Source: Candidatus Poseidoniaceae archaeon (lineage in GTDB: Archaea; Thermoplasmatota; Poseidoniia; Poseidoniales; Poseidoniaceae). From it: a stretch of 34,471 bases of DNA. Made by a program: the position numbers and the translations under genes. The stretch is from NCBI GenBank assembly GCA_024958795.1, contig JANXHP010000056.1:1-34471 (forward strand), read 5' to 3'. Shown here one piece after another: positions 24,698-33,094 of the stretch. Each line of letters opens with the position of its first letter. Position 1 is the stretch's first letter. The notes below the pieces were generated by a model. It ran no database searches and had not been told where the DNA came from. It worked only from the letters and a program-made list of their open reading frames with translations.

Positions 24698-25105
24698 ATG
24701 GTAAAGAGTATGAAACCAAACAAGCAACGCAAGGCGTACTATAATGCTCCTCTTCATGAGAAGCGTAAGCGTATTGCAGCAAGACTACTTCTAGACAAGC
24801 CTGATGCACGCTTTGCCGGTGTTCGCACCGTCACAGTTCGTGTAGGTGACACAGTTCGTGTTATCCGTGGTGATTTCTCCCATGGTGGAAAGCGTCATGG
24901 TGGAAAGCGTAATGTAGATTCTCTAACAGGATCTGTAATAAGAATTGAATCAGAAACTGGCCGCATTTTCATTGAAGGTGCAAAAGGAAGTAAGTCTGAC
25001 AATAAGGAAGAAGCAATACCGGTACATTCTTCCAATGTTGTAGTCGTCAAACTTGACGAAACTGACAAGTTGCGTGTGCAACAATTAACCGGTAACAGGA
25101 GTTGA
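24698..25105 (+). CDS. rpl24: Large ribosomal subunit protein uL24
   Basis: 135 residues. Archaeal uL24 with NAPLHEKRKRIAARL at the N-terminus and a KOW motif (VRVGDTVRVIRGDFSHGGKR). It is an assembly initiator binding near the 5' end of 23S rRNA. Start is set by TGAGGTGA at the uL14 stop. Confidence 0.95.
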   Translation: MVKSMKPNKQRKAYYNAPLHEKRKRIAARLLLDKPDARFAGVRTVTVRVGDTVRVIRGDFSHGGKRHGGKRNVDSLTGSVIRIESETGRIFIEGAKGSKSDNKEEAIPVHSSNVVVVKLDETDKLRVQQLTGNRS

Positions 25106-25110
25106 ATGAA

Positions 25111-25812
25111 ATGGGAAGCAGTAATCACTTGAAACGTCTAGCAATGCCACGTAGTTGGCCTCTTCCACGTAAGACCACAATTTGGGTAACACGTGCAGCA
25201 CCTGGTGCTCACGCTCTTGAAACTTGTATGCCAATCAATGTAATCATTCGTGATATTCTTGGATTTGCACATTCAACTCGAGAAGTTCGTCATATTCTAC
25301 ATAATGGATTAGCATTGGTCGATGGTCGTATCTGTAAAGACACACGTCGTGGTGTTGGTCTAATGGATGTTCTAACAATTGGTGAAAACAATTACCGATG
25401 TATTCTTGATATCAAGGGCAGACTAAGATACCTACCTATTTCTGCTAAGGAAGCAGCTTGGAAGGTTTGCCGTGTTGATGGAAAGACTACCATCAAGGGT
25501 GGTAAGACACAAATTAACCTACACGATGGAAGAAATATTCTATGCGATGATGCAGCAGAATACAATACTGGAGATTCAGTCAAGATTTCTCTACCATCTC
25601 AAGAGGTTATTGAGCACATTCGTTTCGCTGAAGGAACTCGTTGTTTCTTCACTGGTGGTTCTCACGTTGGAGAATTTGCTGAAATCAAGGACCATATCAT
25701 TAAGCGTTCAAGTATGCCTAATGAAGTTCAATTTGAGACATTTGGTACTACTATGGAAAATGTATTCGCAGTAGGAAAAGTTTCTCTTCCAAGTTCAGAG
25801 GTGAGTGAATGA
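25111..25812 (+). CDS. rps4e: Small ribosomal subunit protein eS4
   Basis: 233 residues from the ATG at 25111; the TTG at 25102 overlaps uL24 and is unlikely. MGSSNHLKRLAMPRSWPLPR is the typical eS4 start, followed by an S4 RNA-binding region (REVRHILHNGLALVDGRI) and a KOW-type C-terminal part. Stop and uL5 start overlap in ATGA. Confidence 0.96.
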   Translation: MGSSNHLKRLAMPRSWPLPRKTTIWVTRAAPGAHALETCMPINVIIRDILGFAHSTREVRHILHNGLALVDGRICKDTRRGVGLMDVLTIGENNYRCILDIKGRLRYLPISAKEAAWKVCRVDGKTTIKGGKTQINLHDGRNILCDDAAEYNTGDSVKISLPSQEVIEHIRFAEGTRCFFTGGSHVGEFAEIKDHIIKRSSMPNEVQFETFGTTMENVFAVGKVSLPSSEVSE

Positions 25813-26336
25813 GTGAGACAATGAATCCAATGTCACAGCCAAGGATTACCAAGGTATCGGTTAACATCGGTGTTGGAGAAGGTGGAGATCGCCTTGTCAA
25901 TGCAGAAAGTGTACTACAATTGGTAACTGGTGTTAAGCCACAACGTACTCTTGGACGTATTCAAAACCGTGATTTAAAAGTCCGTCAAGGTGCTCCAATT
26001 GGTTGTAAAGCAACAATGAGAGACTCAGACACGATTAAGAAGTTCTTGACCGATGCTTTCTGGGTTCGTGAAAATATTATTCCTACATGGAACTTTGACC
26101 GTTCAGGCAATCTTTCCTTTGGTATTAGTGATTACACTGATTTCCCAGACCAGAAGTATAATCCAGATATTGGAATCTATGGAATGGATATCACTGTAGT
26201 TCTAGAACGCCCAGGACACCGTGTTTCACGCCGAAGAAGGGCCAAAGCAAAAGTCGCTATGACCCATCATGTTACTGCTGATGAAGCAAGAGAATGGTTC
26301 AAAGAGAACTACAATCTACAAATTTTGGAGGACTGA
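25809..26336 (+). CDS. rpl5: Large ribosomal subunit protein uL5
   Basis: 175 residues with [17 protein letters not shown] and the basic [17 protein letters not shown] region. uL5 carries 5S rRNA to the central protuberance and touches P-site tRNA. GAGGTGA lies before the ATG at 25809; ATG codons at residues 5 and 8 are possible but less well placed. Confidence 0.96.
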   Translation: MSETMNPMSQPRITKVSVNIGVGEGGDRLVNAESVLQLVTGVKPQRTLGRIQNRDLKVRQGAPIGCKATMRDSDTIKKFLTDAFWVRENIIPTWNFDRSGNLSFGISDYTDFPDQKYNPDIGIYGMDITVVLERPGHRVSRRRRAKAKVAMTHHVTADEAREWFKENYNLQILED

Positions 26337-26338
26337 AA

Positions 26339-26491
26339 ATGGCAAGAGATCATGGAGAAAGAATTGGCCGTACAATCGGCTGCCGACGTTGTGGACGCAA
26401 GAGAGGAATGATTCGCCGTCATGGGCTTCGCCTATGCCGTCAATGTTTCCGAGATGTTGCACCATCGATCGGATTTAAGAAAATGAGTTGA
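26339..26491 (+). CDS. rps14: Small ribosomal subunit protein uS14, zinc type
   Basis: 50 residues, the short zinc-binding form: [20 protein letters not shown] with a first C-x2-C, and [17 protein letters not shown] with the second. GGAGG overlaps the end of uL5 and precedes the ATG at 26339. A longer in-frame start at 26294 lies wholly inside uL5 and is rejected. Confidence 0.96.
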   Translation: MARDHGERIGRTIGCRRCGRKRGMIRRHGLRLCRQCFRDVAPSIGFKKMS

Positions 26492-26504
26492 GGAGGGAAA
26501 AAAT

Positions 26505-26894
26505 ATGCAAATAGATCCACTAAATGACGCTCTAATTAAGATGTACAATGCAGAACAGGCTGGTAAGTTCAATGTTGAACTTGCTCCTGCAAGCAAATTG
26601 CTTGGTAATGTACTAGAAATCATGCAAAAGTCTGGCTACGTTGGCGCTATTGACCGAACAGAAAACGGTCGTGGCGGAACATACTTGGTCGAACTTCGCG
26701 GTGCTATCAATCGCTGTGGTACGGTAAAACCTCGTCACAGTGTTCGTCGCCAAGAATATGACCAGTGGGAGATACGATATCTTCCTGCTCAGGATTTTGG
26801 CCTTTTGATATTAACAACAAACTCTGGTGTAATGCATCACTATGATGCAAAGGATGCCCGTATCGGTGGTAAGCTTCTCGCTTACGTATATTGA
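26505..26894 (+). CDS. rps8: Small ribosomal subunit protein uS8
   Basis: 129 residues, archaeal length. MQIDPLNDALIKMYNAEQAG and the C-terminal LTTNSGVMHHYDAKDARIGGK are typical. It binds helix 21 of 16S rRNA. GGAGGG ends eight bases or so before the ATG. Confidence 0.96.
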   Translation: MQIDPLNDALIKMYNAEQAGKFNVELAPASKLLGNVLEIMQKSGYVGAIDRTENGRGGTYLVELRGAINRCGTVKPRHSVRRQEYDQWEIRYLPAQDFGLLILTTNSGVMHHYDAKDARIGGKLLAYVY

Positions 26895-26904
26895 GGTGAA
26901 TAAT

Positions 26905-27447
26905 ATGGTAAAACTCGACAGAATCGAAAAATCAGTAACCATCCCTGAAGATGTGAATGCATCGATTAGTGAAGATGGCGTCGTAACAATTACAGGCACA
27001 AAAGGAACACTATCTCGACAATTCCAAAGTCCAGTAGTAGAACTATTACAAGATGGTTCAGGAATAATTGTTCGCGTAGATATGCCACGCCGTAAGCAAG
27101 CAGCATTGGCAGGAACCTGGGAAGCACACTTGAATAACATGATAAAGGGAGTAACACAAGGTTTCACATACAATTTGAAAGCCTTCTATTCTCACTTCCC
27201 TATGACACTTGCACAAAAAGGAGACCAATTTATTGTAAACAATTATTTCGGAGAACGTGTTCCACGTACTGCAGCAATTCTTGATGGAGTTACTGTAAAG
27301 ATCAACAAAAAGGTCGAAGTAACAGTAACTGGAATCGACAAGGAAAAGGTAGGTCAAACAGCAGCAAATATTGAACGCTGTACTACGGTAAAGAACCGTG
27401 ACCGACGTGTTTTCCAAGATGGTATATATTTACTAACCAAGGAGTGA
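26905..27447 (+). CDS. rpl6: Large ribosomal subunit protein uL6
   Basis: 180 residues from the ATG at 26905, set by TGAGGTGA at the uS8 stop; upstream in-frame ATGs lie inside uS8. The two uL6 repeats and the archaeal ITGTKGTLSRQF and NYFGERVPR segments are visible. It lies near the sarcin-ricin loop and factor-binding site. Confidence 0.96.
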   Translation: MVKLDRIEKSVTIPEDVNASISEDGVVTITGTKGTLSRQFQSPVVELLQDGSGIIVRVDMPRRKQAALAGTWEAHLNNMIKGVTQGFTYNLKAFYSHFPMTLAQKGDQFIVNNYFGERVPRTAAILDGVTVKINKKVEVTVTGIDKEKVGQTAANIERCTTVKNRDRRVFQDGIYLLTKE

Positions 27448-27452
27448 TTTGA

Positions 27453-28088
27453 ATGGCAGAAGATTTTGAAAAGATGACCGTCGCTGAACTTAAGGTTCTT
27501 CTAAGGGAAGCAGGACTACCTGTTTCTGGAAAGAAAGCAGAACTCATCGCTCGTTTGAGCGATGCAGGTGAGGAGCCTGAGGAAGAAGAAGCAGTCGTAG
27601 AAGAAGCAGTTGTCGAAGAAGATGATAACTGGGACGATGAAGAAGACTGGGACGATGAAGTTACAGAAGGACATGTCGCTAGGCAGAAGCCAGTACTAGA
27701 TGATGCAACTAAGGCAGCACTCGCACTACGAGTAGAGCAAAAGAAGGCAACTCCTTCATTCCGCCGTACTGAGTGGTATCGCTACAAGCGTCTATCACGT
27801 TCTGGATGGAGAGCACCTCACGGAATGGATAACAAACAACGTAAGAACCTCAAGTATCGTTCTTCACTAGTTAGAGTAGGTCATGGAAAAGTTTCCGCTG
27901 CTCGAGGACTACATCCATCTGGATTTAGAGAGATAATGGTTCATAATGCTGGAGATTTAGAAGTAATCGACCCAGAGACAGAAGCAGCACGTGTTGGTGG
28001 AACTGTTGGTGGAAGAAAGCGTGAAAATATTTACAGCCGAGCTGATGAATTAGGTATCCGTGTTCTTAACCGAAGGAGGGATGTTTGA
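27453..28088 (+). CDS. rpl32e: Large ribosomal subunit protein eL32 with N-terminal SAP-like domain
   Basis: 211 residues. The eL32 core is about residues 97-211 (FRRTEWYRYKRLSRSGWRAP, MDNKQRKNLKYRSS, VRVGHG, LHPSGF). Before it come a SAP-like helix-turn-helix (6-38: MTVAELKVLLREAGLPVSGK then KAELIARL) and a very acidic linker (39-72). SAP domains bind nucleic acid. Halophilic archaea also add an N-terminal domain to eL32, but of a different kind as far as I recall. GGAGTGA at the uL6 stop precedes the ATG. Confidence 0.92.
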   Translation: MAEDFEKMTVAELKVLLREAGLPVSGKKAELIARLSDAGEEPEEEEAVVEEAVVEEDDNWDDEEDWDDEVTEGHVARQKPVLDDATKAALALRVEQKKATPSFRRTEWYRYKRLSRSGWRAPHGMDNKQRKNLKYRSSLVRVGHGKVSAARGLHPSGFREIMVHNAGDLEVIDPETEAARVGGTVGGRKRENIYSRADELGIRVLNRRRDV

Positions 28089-28549
28089 TGCAAATTACTA
28101 ATCAAAAGCGTTTAGCTGCAAGAATTCTAAAGTGTGGTGTTAACCGAGTTTGGATTCATCCATCATATGTTGACCAGGTTGCAAATGCAGTACAAACTGA
28201 TGATATTCGTGAATTCATTGAAGAAGGCTGGATTAAGGCAAAACCGATCAAGGGAACTTCCCGTGTTCGTGCTCGCCTACGTCTTGCACAAAAGCGCAAG
28301 GGGCGCCGTAAGGGACAAGGAACAAGAGCTGGAACCGCTAATGCTCGTAATCCAAGAAAGAATCGTTGGATGAGAACTATCCGTTCCCAGCGACGTGTTC
28401 TCAAAGGACTTCGAGAAGATGGAACTATTGAAGCTTCACAATACCGCCGTTATTATCTAAAGGCAAAGGGTGGTTCATACCGTTCAATCGCTCACATGCG
28501 CTCACAGATGACTATTGATGGTGTAACTTTCACTGGAGGTGAACAATGA
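28088..28549 (+). CDS. rpl19e: Large ribosomal subunit protein eL19
   Basis: 153 residues from the ATG at 28088, which overlaps the eL32 stop (TGATG). Family features: NQKRLAARILKCGVNRVWI, the Arg/Lys-rich RKGQGTRAGTANARNPRKN segment, and RQ-type helix ending AHMRSQM. eL19 contributes to an intersubunit bridge. GGAGG is just upstream in eL32. Confidence 0.95.
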   Translation: MQITNQKRLAARILKCGVNRVWIHPSYVDQVANAVQTDDIREFIEEGWIKAKPIKGTSRVRARLRLAQKRKGRRKGQGTRAGTANARNPRKNRWMRTIRSQRRVLKGLREDGTIEASQYRRYYLKAKGGSYRSIAHMRSQMTIDGVTFTGGEQ

Positions 28550-29058
28550 TGCGAACAACAAGACGACGCTCAGTATTAAGACGACGCAGATTAGGTTTGA
28601 CCGATTACCGTCGTAGATTGAAGTTACTTCGTGGACTAAAGCCACGTGCAGTAGTTAGAGTCTCAAACACACGAACAACTTGCCAATTAGTAACTTGGGC
28701 AAAAGATGGAGATGTAGTTTCAGTTACTGTTACTGGCTCTGATTTGCTAAAGAAATACGGATGGCCTGAGAATTTCTCTCAAAAGTCTGTTTCCGCTTCA
28801 TACCTAGTTGGTTTCGCAATGGGTAAGGCAGCCATGGCATCTGGAGAAAGTGAAGCAGTATTGGACATTGGTCTTGCTGCAAGTACTCCAGGTGGAAGAG
28901 TTTTCTCTGCCCTAAAGGGTATGGTTGATGCAGGATTGGATATTCCACATGGTGATAATGTATTGCCAGATGATGAAAGGCTAGCAGGTGCTCACATTAG
29001 TGATGCAGTTGCAGCAGCAGTTGAATCAACAAAAAATGCAATAGAGGAGGCTTACTGA
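28546..29058 (+). CDS. rpl18: Large ribosomal subunit protein uL18
   Basis: 170 residues; two adjacent ATGs (28546, 28549), with GGAGGTGA before both. Archaeal uL18 pattern: RRRLGLTDYRRRLKLLRG, RVSNTRTTCQLVTW, and GRVFSALKGMVDAGLDIPHG. It binds 5S rRNA with uL5. Start overlaps the eL19 stop. Confidence 0.96.
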   Translation: MMRTTRRRSVLRRRRLGLTDYRRRLKLLRGLKPRAVVRVSNTRTTCQLVTWAKDGDVVSVTVTGSDLLKKYGWPENFSQKSVSASYLVGFAMGKAAMASGESEAVLDIGLAASTPGGRVFSALKGMVDAGLDIPHGDNVLPDDERLAGAHISDAVAAAVESTKNAIEEAY

Positions 29059-29059
29059 T

Positions 29060-29824
29060 ATGAGTGACGAAGAAGTAAAAATCATGGCACCAGGTTTAAT
29101 TCAGGCCTTTGCACCTGAAGACCAAGAAGAACAACCTGACCGCCGTCGTAGAAGAAAGCAGAACGATCCTATCGCTAATTTGCGTAAGTGGGAACCTCGT
29201 ACTCGTCTTGGCCAAAAGGTCATGGCAGGGGAAATCATCACCTATGAACAAGCTTTGAGTTCTGGACTTCCTATTAGAGAAGTTGAAATCGTTGATGCAC
29301 TAATTCCAAATCTTGAGGATGAAGTAATTCAAGTAAATATGATTCAAAGAATGACTGACAGTGGACGACGTGTCCGATTCAATGTAATGGCTTGTGTAGG
29401 CAACCGTGATGGATATGTTGGTCTAGGAATGGCAAAGGCAAAGGAGGTCGGACAAGCGATTGAAAAGGCTATTGTCGCTGCAAAACTAAAGGTAATTTCA
29501 GTACAACGTGGAAACGGTTCTTGGGAATCATCCATGGGTCCAGGAACTTCTATTCCTTTCAAGATTAAGGGACGTTCAGCATCTACTCGTGTAACTCTAA
29601 TGCCTGCACCATCTGGTAAAGGATTAGTTATTGGTGAAACTGGAAAGCGTGTTCTTGAACTTGGTGGAGTTACTGACGTTCTATCAAGAACTAAGGGACA
29701 AACTCGAACTACAATCAACTATGCAGCAGCAACATTTAACGCTCTAAAAAATCTAAACACTACTCGTGTTTCTAAAGAACAAACAGAACGTTTGTTTATT
29801 CACAAAGGGAGGATGATTGAATGA
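29060..29824 (+). CDS. rps5: Small ribosomal subunit protein uS5
   Basis: 254 residues. N-terminal archaeal extension, then VRFNVMACVGNRDGYVGLGM (double-stranded RNA-binding type domain) and APSGKGLVIGETGKRVLELG. uS5 sits at the mRNA entry site and affects decoding accuracy. GAGGAGG lies shortly before the ATG within uL18; stop overlaps the uL30 start. Confidence 0.96.
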   Translation: MSDEEVKIMAPGLIQAFAPEDQEEQPDRRRRRKQNDPIANLRKWEPRTRLGQKVMAGEIITYEQALSSGLPIREVEIVDALIPNLEDEVIQVNMIQRMTDSGRRVRFNVMACVGNRDGYVGLGMAKAKEVGQAIEKAIVAAKLKVISVQRGNGSWESSMGPGTSIPFKIKGRSASTRVTLMPAPSGKGLVIGETGKRVLELGGVTDVLSRTKGQTRTTINYAAATFNALKNLNTTRVSKEQTERLFIHKGRMIE

Positions 29825-30291
29825 GTTTTATCGTAGTACGTGCACGAAGCAATGTTGGTGTTGAAAGATCCATTAGAGAGACAATGGGTCATCTAAACCT
29901 AACCAAGGTTAACCATGCAATTATCATTCCAGATAATGCACAATACCGTGGTATGCTACAGAAGGCTAAGGATTACATCACTTGGGGAGAAGCAACTGAG
30001 GAACTTGTTGAGAAAATGCTTGCAGAACGAGGCCGTATGGTCGGTGACAAGCCTTTGACAGATGCAATAGTTGCAGAACATACTGATTTCAAGAATATCA
30101 AGGCTTTTGCTAAGGCAATATGCGCTGACAAAGCTACTGTTAAGGCAGTACCTGACTTGAAGCGTGTTTTCAGATTACATCCACCAGTTGGAACAAAGGG
30201 ATGGGGCGGAATCAAGCGCTCATTCGTTGTTGGCGGTGGACTTGGCCCTCGTGGGGATAAAATTACAACTCTTGTAGAGCGTATGATTTGA
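29821..30291 (+). CDS. rpl30: Large ribosomal subunit protein uL30
   Basis: 156 residues, the long archaeal/eukaryotic form: VRARSNVGVERSIRETMGHL, LNLTKVNHAIIIPD, and RVFRLHPPVGTKGWGGIKRS. GGGAGG precedes the ATG inside uS5. The stop is part of TGAGGTGA for uL15. Confidence 0.96.
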   Translation: MSFIVVRARSNVGVERSIRETMGHLNLTKVNHAIIIPDNAQYRGMLQKAKDYITWGEATEELVEKMLAERGRMVGDKPLTDAIVAEHTDFKNIKAFAKAICADKATVKAVPDLKRVFRLHPPVGTKGWGGIKRSFVVGGGLGPRGDKITTLVERMI

Positions 30292-30302
30292 GGTGATTTT
30301 GA

Positions 30303-30722
30303 ATGGGAACTAAAGCAAATAAGCATCGTGGACGCAATCGCTACCACGGTCGTGGAAAGAAAGCAGGTCGAGGAGCAGGAAAGCGTGGTGGACGTGGTAA
30401 TGCGGGTATGAATAAGCACCGTGTAATGTACCGTAATAAGTACATGCCTAATCACTGGGGTATGCACGGTTTCAACCGACATCCTACACTTAGAAACTTC
30501 AATGTTACAGTAAATGTAAGTCAACTTGCAGATATGGCAGATGGTGCAGATTCATTGAATTTGACTGAAATGGGAATTGACAAGGTTCTCGGAAGTGGAA
30601 GAATCAATGTTGCACTAAAGGTAGTCGTTGATGAAGCAAGCGCAAAAGCAGTCGAGAAGATAGAGGCTGCTGGCGGTTCTTTAGAAATGGCTGCTGGCGA
30701 CGATGAATGGGTTGAGGAGTGA
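30303..30722 (+). CDS. rpl15: Large ribosomal subunit protein uL15
   Basis: 139 residues. Gly/Arg-rich N-terminus (NRYHGRGKKAGRGAGKRGGR) that threads into 23S rRNA, followed by HGFNRHPTL and a C-terminal VLGSGRINVALKV domain. Last ribosomal gene of the cluster; 68 bases separate it from secY. Confidence 0.96.
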   Translation: MGTKANKHRGRNRYHGRGKKAGRGAGKRGGRGNAGMNKHRVMYRNKYMPNHWGMHGFNRHPTLRNFNVTVNVSQLADMADGADSLNLTEMGIDKVLGSGRINVALKVVVDEASAKAVEKIEAAGGSLEMAAGDDEWVEE

Positions 30723-30790
30723 AACATTCCAACAGTTTGAACCTCAATACTGATAACTAAAAATAAAAACCAAGAATAAGGGGCGATTTT

Positions 30791-32734
30791 ATGAAACACA
30801 AGTCAATACCATGGGCAATCGGATTAACCGGTGCATTATACTATGCATTGATGATCTATTGGCAATCAGATGCTCTAGCAGCTGAAAGCGGTCCAGCATT
30901 TGAAGCAGCAGTAGTCGGTTTGATTTTCTCAGCACTTTATATTGCATTCCTAATCTTCTGTTTCAAAACAGATGTTCCAAGTAATTTAAAGGAGAAATTC
31001 ATAGGACGTTATGGTAAATTATTAGTGTGGTTAGCCTTCGTTGGCTTCGCCGTTTACTATGTTCGACCAGCTGCATGGGGTGGCTATGATGAAGCAGTAG
31101 GATTCTTCCTAGTAGGTGTTATTCTTCTTGGATTCGGTGCTGCTGCTATTCTTACATGTTTCATGTGGAGTGGAGAACAGAGCAGTCGTTTGTACGCTCT
31201 ACGAAGATTCGTGGATGTATATCCAACTATTACCAAGCCAGACAGACACGTTAGATTTAACGAAAAAATGTGGACAACAACTTTCGTTTTGATTATTTAT
31301 TTCGCAATGACCAATGTTATGCTATTCGGTTTATCCGGTCAAGCACTTGACTTGTTCAGTGGTTTCCGTTCCATTATGGCTGGTGCTTCTGGTACCATTA
31401 TGCACTTAGGTATTGGTCCAATCGTTACTGGTTCCATTATTATGCAATTATTCGCTGGTGCTAAAATTATCCGTTTAGATTTACAAGATTCAGAGGATAA
31501 GGCACTTTACCAAGGTGTTCAGAAACTACTTGTTTTGATTATGATTCCAATTGAATCTATACCTCAAACATATGGATTCTTAGACCCTAGTGAGTGGCTA
31601 ATCGATGCATATGGAATGGGCTGGGCTAACTTCGTTATCGTCGCTCAATTATTCGCCGGTTCATATCTTGTATTCCTTCTTGATGAACTTGTCAGCAAGT
31701 GGGGTATAGGATCTGGTATATCCTTATTCATTGCCGCGGGTGTTGCACAATCAACATTCGTTGGAACACTCTCTCCGCTTCCTGCAACTGCAGGTCAAGC
31801 ATACAGCCTTGCTAACCCACCATCGGGAACATTACCAATGATTTTCTATATGTTTAGGGAGGCGACGGCAAGCCAAATGATAGATATGGGCAGTGGCCAG
31901 AATGGTTTTGAAACCATATTGCTGACGCACGTAAATCCTATGGCTGCGCTATTCTCTTCCATCATTGTGTTCCTTGTTGTTGCATATGCAGAATCAAGTA
32001 AACTGGAGCTTCCTTTGACCCATGGTAAAGTCCGTGGTCATAGAGGAAAATACCCAATCCGTTTAGTATATGCGAGTAACATTCCGGTCATTTTAATGGC
32101 TGCATTATTGGCTAACGTCAACATGTTTACTCTATTGTTCTGGAGTCATCCAACGCTATCACAGACACCAATATTGGGTCGGGAGGGTATTGCTTCAATG
32201 TCGAAATATATTGGTACATATGACCAGGGTCAAACGACGGCTTCGGGTGGATTTGCCTGGTATGCAAGTATGGTCAATGGGGTGAATGATTGGTTCATGC
32301 CGCTGCTCAATCAAACGGGTGATCAATTCGGTCATTCTTTGACTCAAATAATGCTCCACGTCGTATTTTATGTAGCACTGATGACCGCAGGTTCGATGGT
32401 TTTCGCTAAGTTCTGGATTGATACTACAAATATGGGTACAAAGGATGTTGCAAAGCAAATTGAGAGAACTGGAATGCAGATTCCAGGTTTCCGTAAGAAT
32501 CCAAAGGTCTTGGAAAAGATTCTTGAGAATTATATTCCTCCAGTAACCTACTTCTCGGGTGCTTTCGTAGGTCTATTGGCGGCTGGTGCCGATTTGTTAG
32601 GTACGGTAGGTAATGCTACGGGAACGGGTCTTTTGCTTGCTGTTGGTATTATTTTGCGTACATATGAGCAGATTCAGAAAGAACAGGCGATGGAAATGCA
32701 TCCAATGATCCGTCAATTCTTTGGTGCTGATTAA
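30791..32734 (+). CDS. secY: Protein translocase subunit SecY with an additional N-terminal four-helix membrane domain
   Basis: 647 residues, clearly longer than usual archaeal SecY (roughly 430-500). The normal start of SecY corresponds to about residue 134 (LYALRRFVDVYPTITKPDRH); the ten-helix channel follows, with the GIGSGISLFIAAGV and GKVRGHRGKYPIRLVY segments recognisable. Residues 1-133 add four hydrophobic segments (about 6-24, 38-59, 76-93, 103-126), an even number that keeps the SecY topology. The ATG at 30791 has an AAGGGGCGA site; no good ribosome binding site precedes the internal ATG near 31163, so one fused product is likely. secY after uL15 is the normal archaeal order. Confidence 0.93.
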   Translation: MKHKSIPWAIGLTGALYYALMIYWQSDALAAESGPAFEAAVVGLIFSALYIAFLIFCFKTDVPSNLKEKFIGRYGKLLVWLAFVGFAVYYVRPAAWGGYDEAVGFFLVGVILLGFGAAAILTCFMWSGEQSSRLYALRRFVDVYPTITKPDRHVRFNEKMWTTTFVLIIYFAMTNVMLFGLSGQALDLFSGFRSIMAGASGTIMHLGIGPIVTGSIIMQLFAGAKIIRLDLQDSEDKALYQGVQKLLVLIMIPIESIPQTYGFLDPSEWLIDAYGMGWANFVIVAQLFAGSYLVFLLDELVSKWGIGSGISLFIAAGVAQSTFVGTLSPLPATAGQAYSLANPPSGTLPMIFYMFREATASQMIDMGSGQNGFETILLTHVNPMAALFSSIIVFLVVAYAESSKLELPLTHGKVRGHRGKYPIRLVYASNIPVILMAALLANVNMFTLLFWSHPTLSQTPILGREGIASMSKYIGTYDQGQTTASGGFAWYASMVNGVNDWFMPLLNQTGDQFGHSLTQIMLHVVFYVALMTAGSMVFAKFWIDTTNMGTKDVAKQIERTGMQIPGFRKNPKVLEKILENYIPPVTYFSGAFVGLLAAGADLLGTVGNATGTGLLLAVGIILRTYEQIQKEQAMEMHPMIRQFFGAD

Positions 32735-33045
32735 TTAACCAATTCCTAATATTCAGGCGGTTAATCAATCGCATGAGTGCAAGTTTGCTAGTGCTTAATA
32801 TGAGCACTCTATGCTGATTGATCGTAAAATATTATTAATTAATAGAAGTTAATAATTCGCTAAAGTGCAAGTTTTCTATTGTTCCTAAATCATTCAATAA
32901 AATGGAAAAAAGTGTTATATTATTGCCATAAAAGTCAGTCATTTTTCAATAATTTTAACAATTATTTCTGAGGGTTTATTATCATATTGAAAGTGTCAAA
33001 AATTATTGCTGTAAATTGCTTAGCAGTGTATCATTTCTCACCTCC
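32735..33045. other. AT-rich spacer between secY and the rRNA promoter
   Basis: No convincing ORF. It holds a large imperfect stem-loop (32765-32821), two copies of GTGCAAGTTT (32777-32786 and 32865-32874) and long A/T tracts. The final part, TCACCTCC (33038-33045), is the reverse complement of GGAGGTGA at 33072-33079, so the rRNA TATA region lies between inverted 8-mers. Confidence 0.6.
32765..32821. repeat. Large imperfect inverted repeat after secY
   Basis: TCAATC-GCAT-GAGTGC (32765-32780) pairs with GCACTC-T-ATGC-T-GATTGA (32804-32821): 16 base pairs with two single-base bulges and a 23-nt loop. It could be a terminator or processing site for the long r-protein transcript, or a protein binding site upstream of the rRNA promoter. 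Confidence 0.6.
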
Positions 33046-33094
33046 TTTAGAATAGGTTATCTTGATATAGGGGAGGTGAGTCGGTGGCTTGCTT
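33046..33094 (+). promoter_or_regulatory. 16S rRNA promoter and start region, shared with the uL3 operon
   Basis: TTTAGAA (33046-33052), 13-nt spacer, TATAGGGGAGGT (from 33066) and similar bases to 33094, matching 18252-18300 in order and spacing. TTTAGAA is the presumed TATA box and GGGGAGG the initiation region. The transcript would have a leader of about 280 nt before mature 16S rRNA. Confidence 0.65.

Noticed and set aside
24417-24809. 130-codon antisense ORF over uL14/uL24
   Set aside because: Lies opposite two certain ribosomal genes; its protein has no recognisable motif and its length follows from the codon bias of the sense strand.
29973-30524. 183-codon minus-strand ORF over uL30/uL15
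   Set aside because: Shadow of two ribosomal genes; Thr/Ser-rich low-information protein with no start signal.
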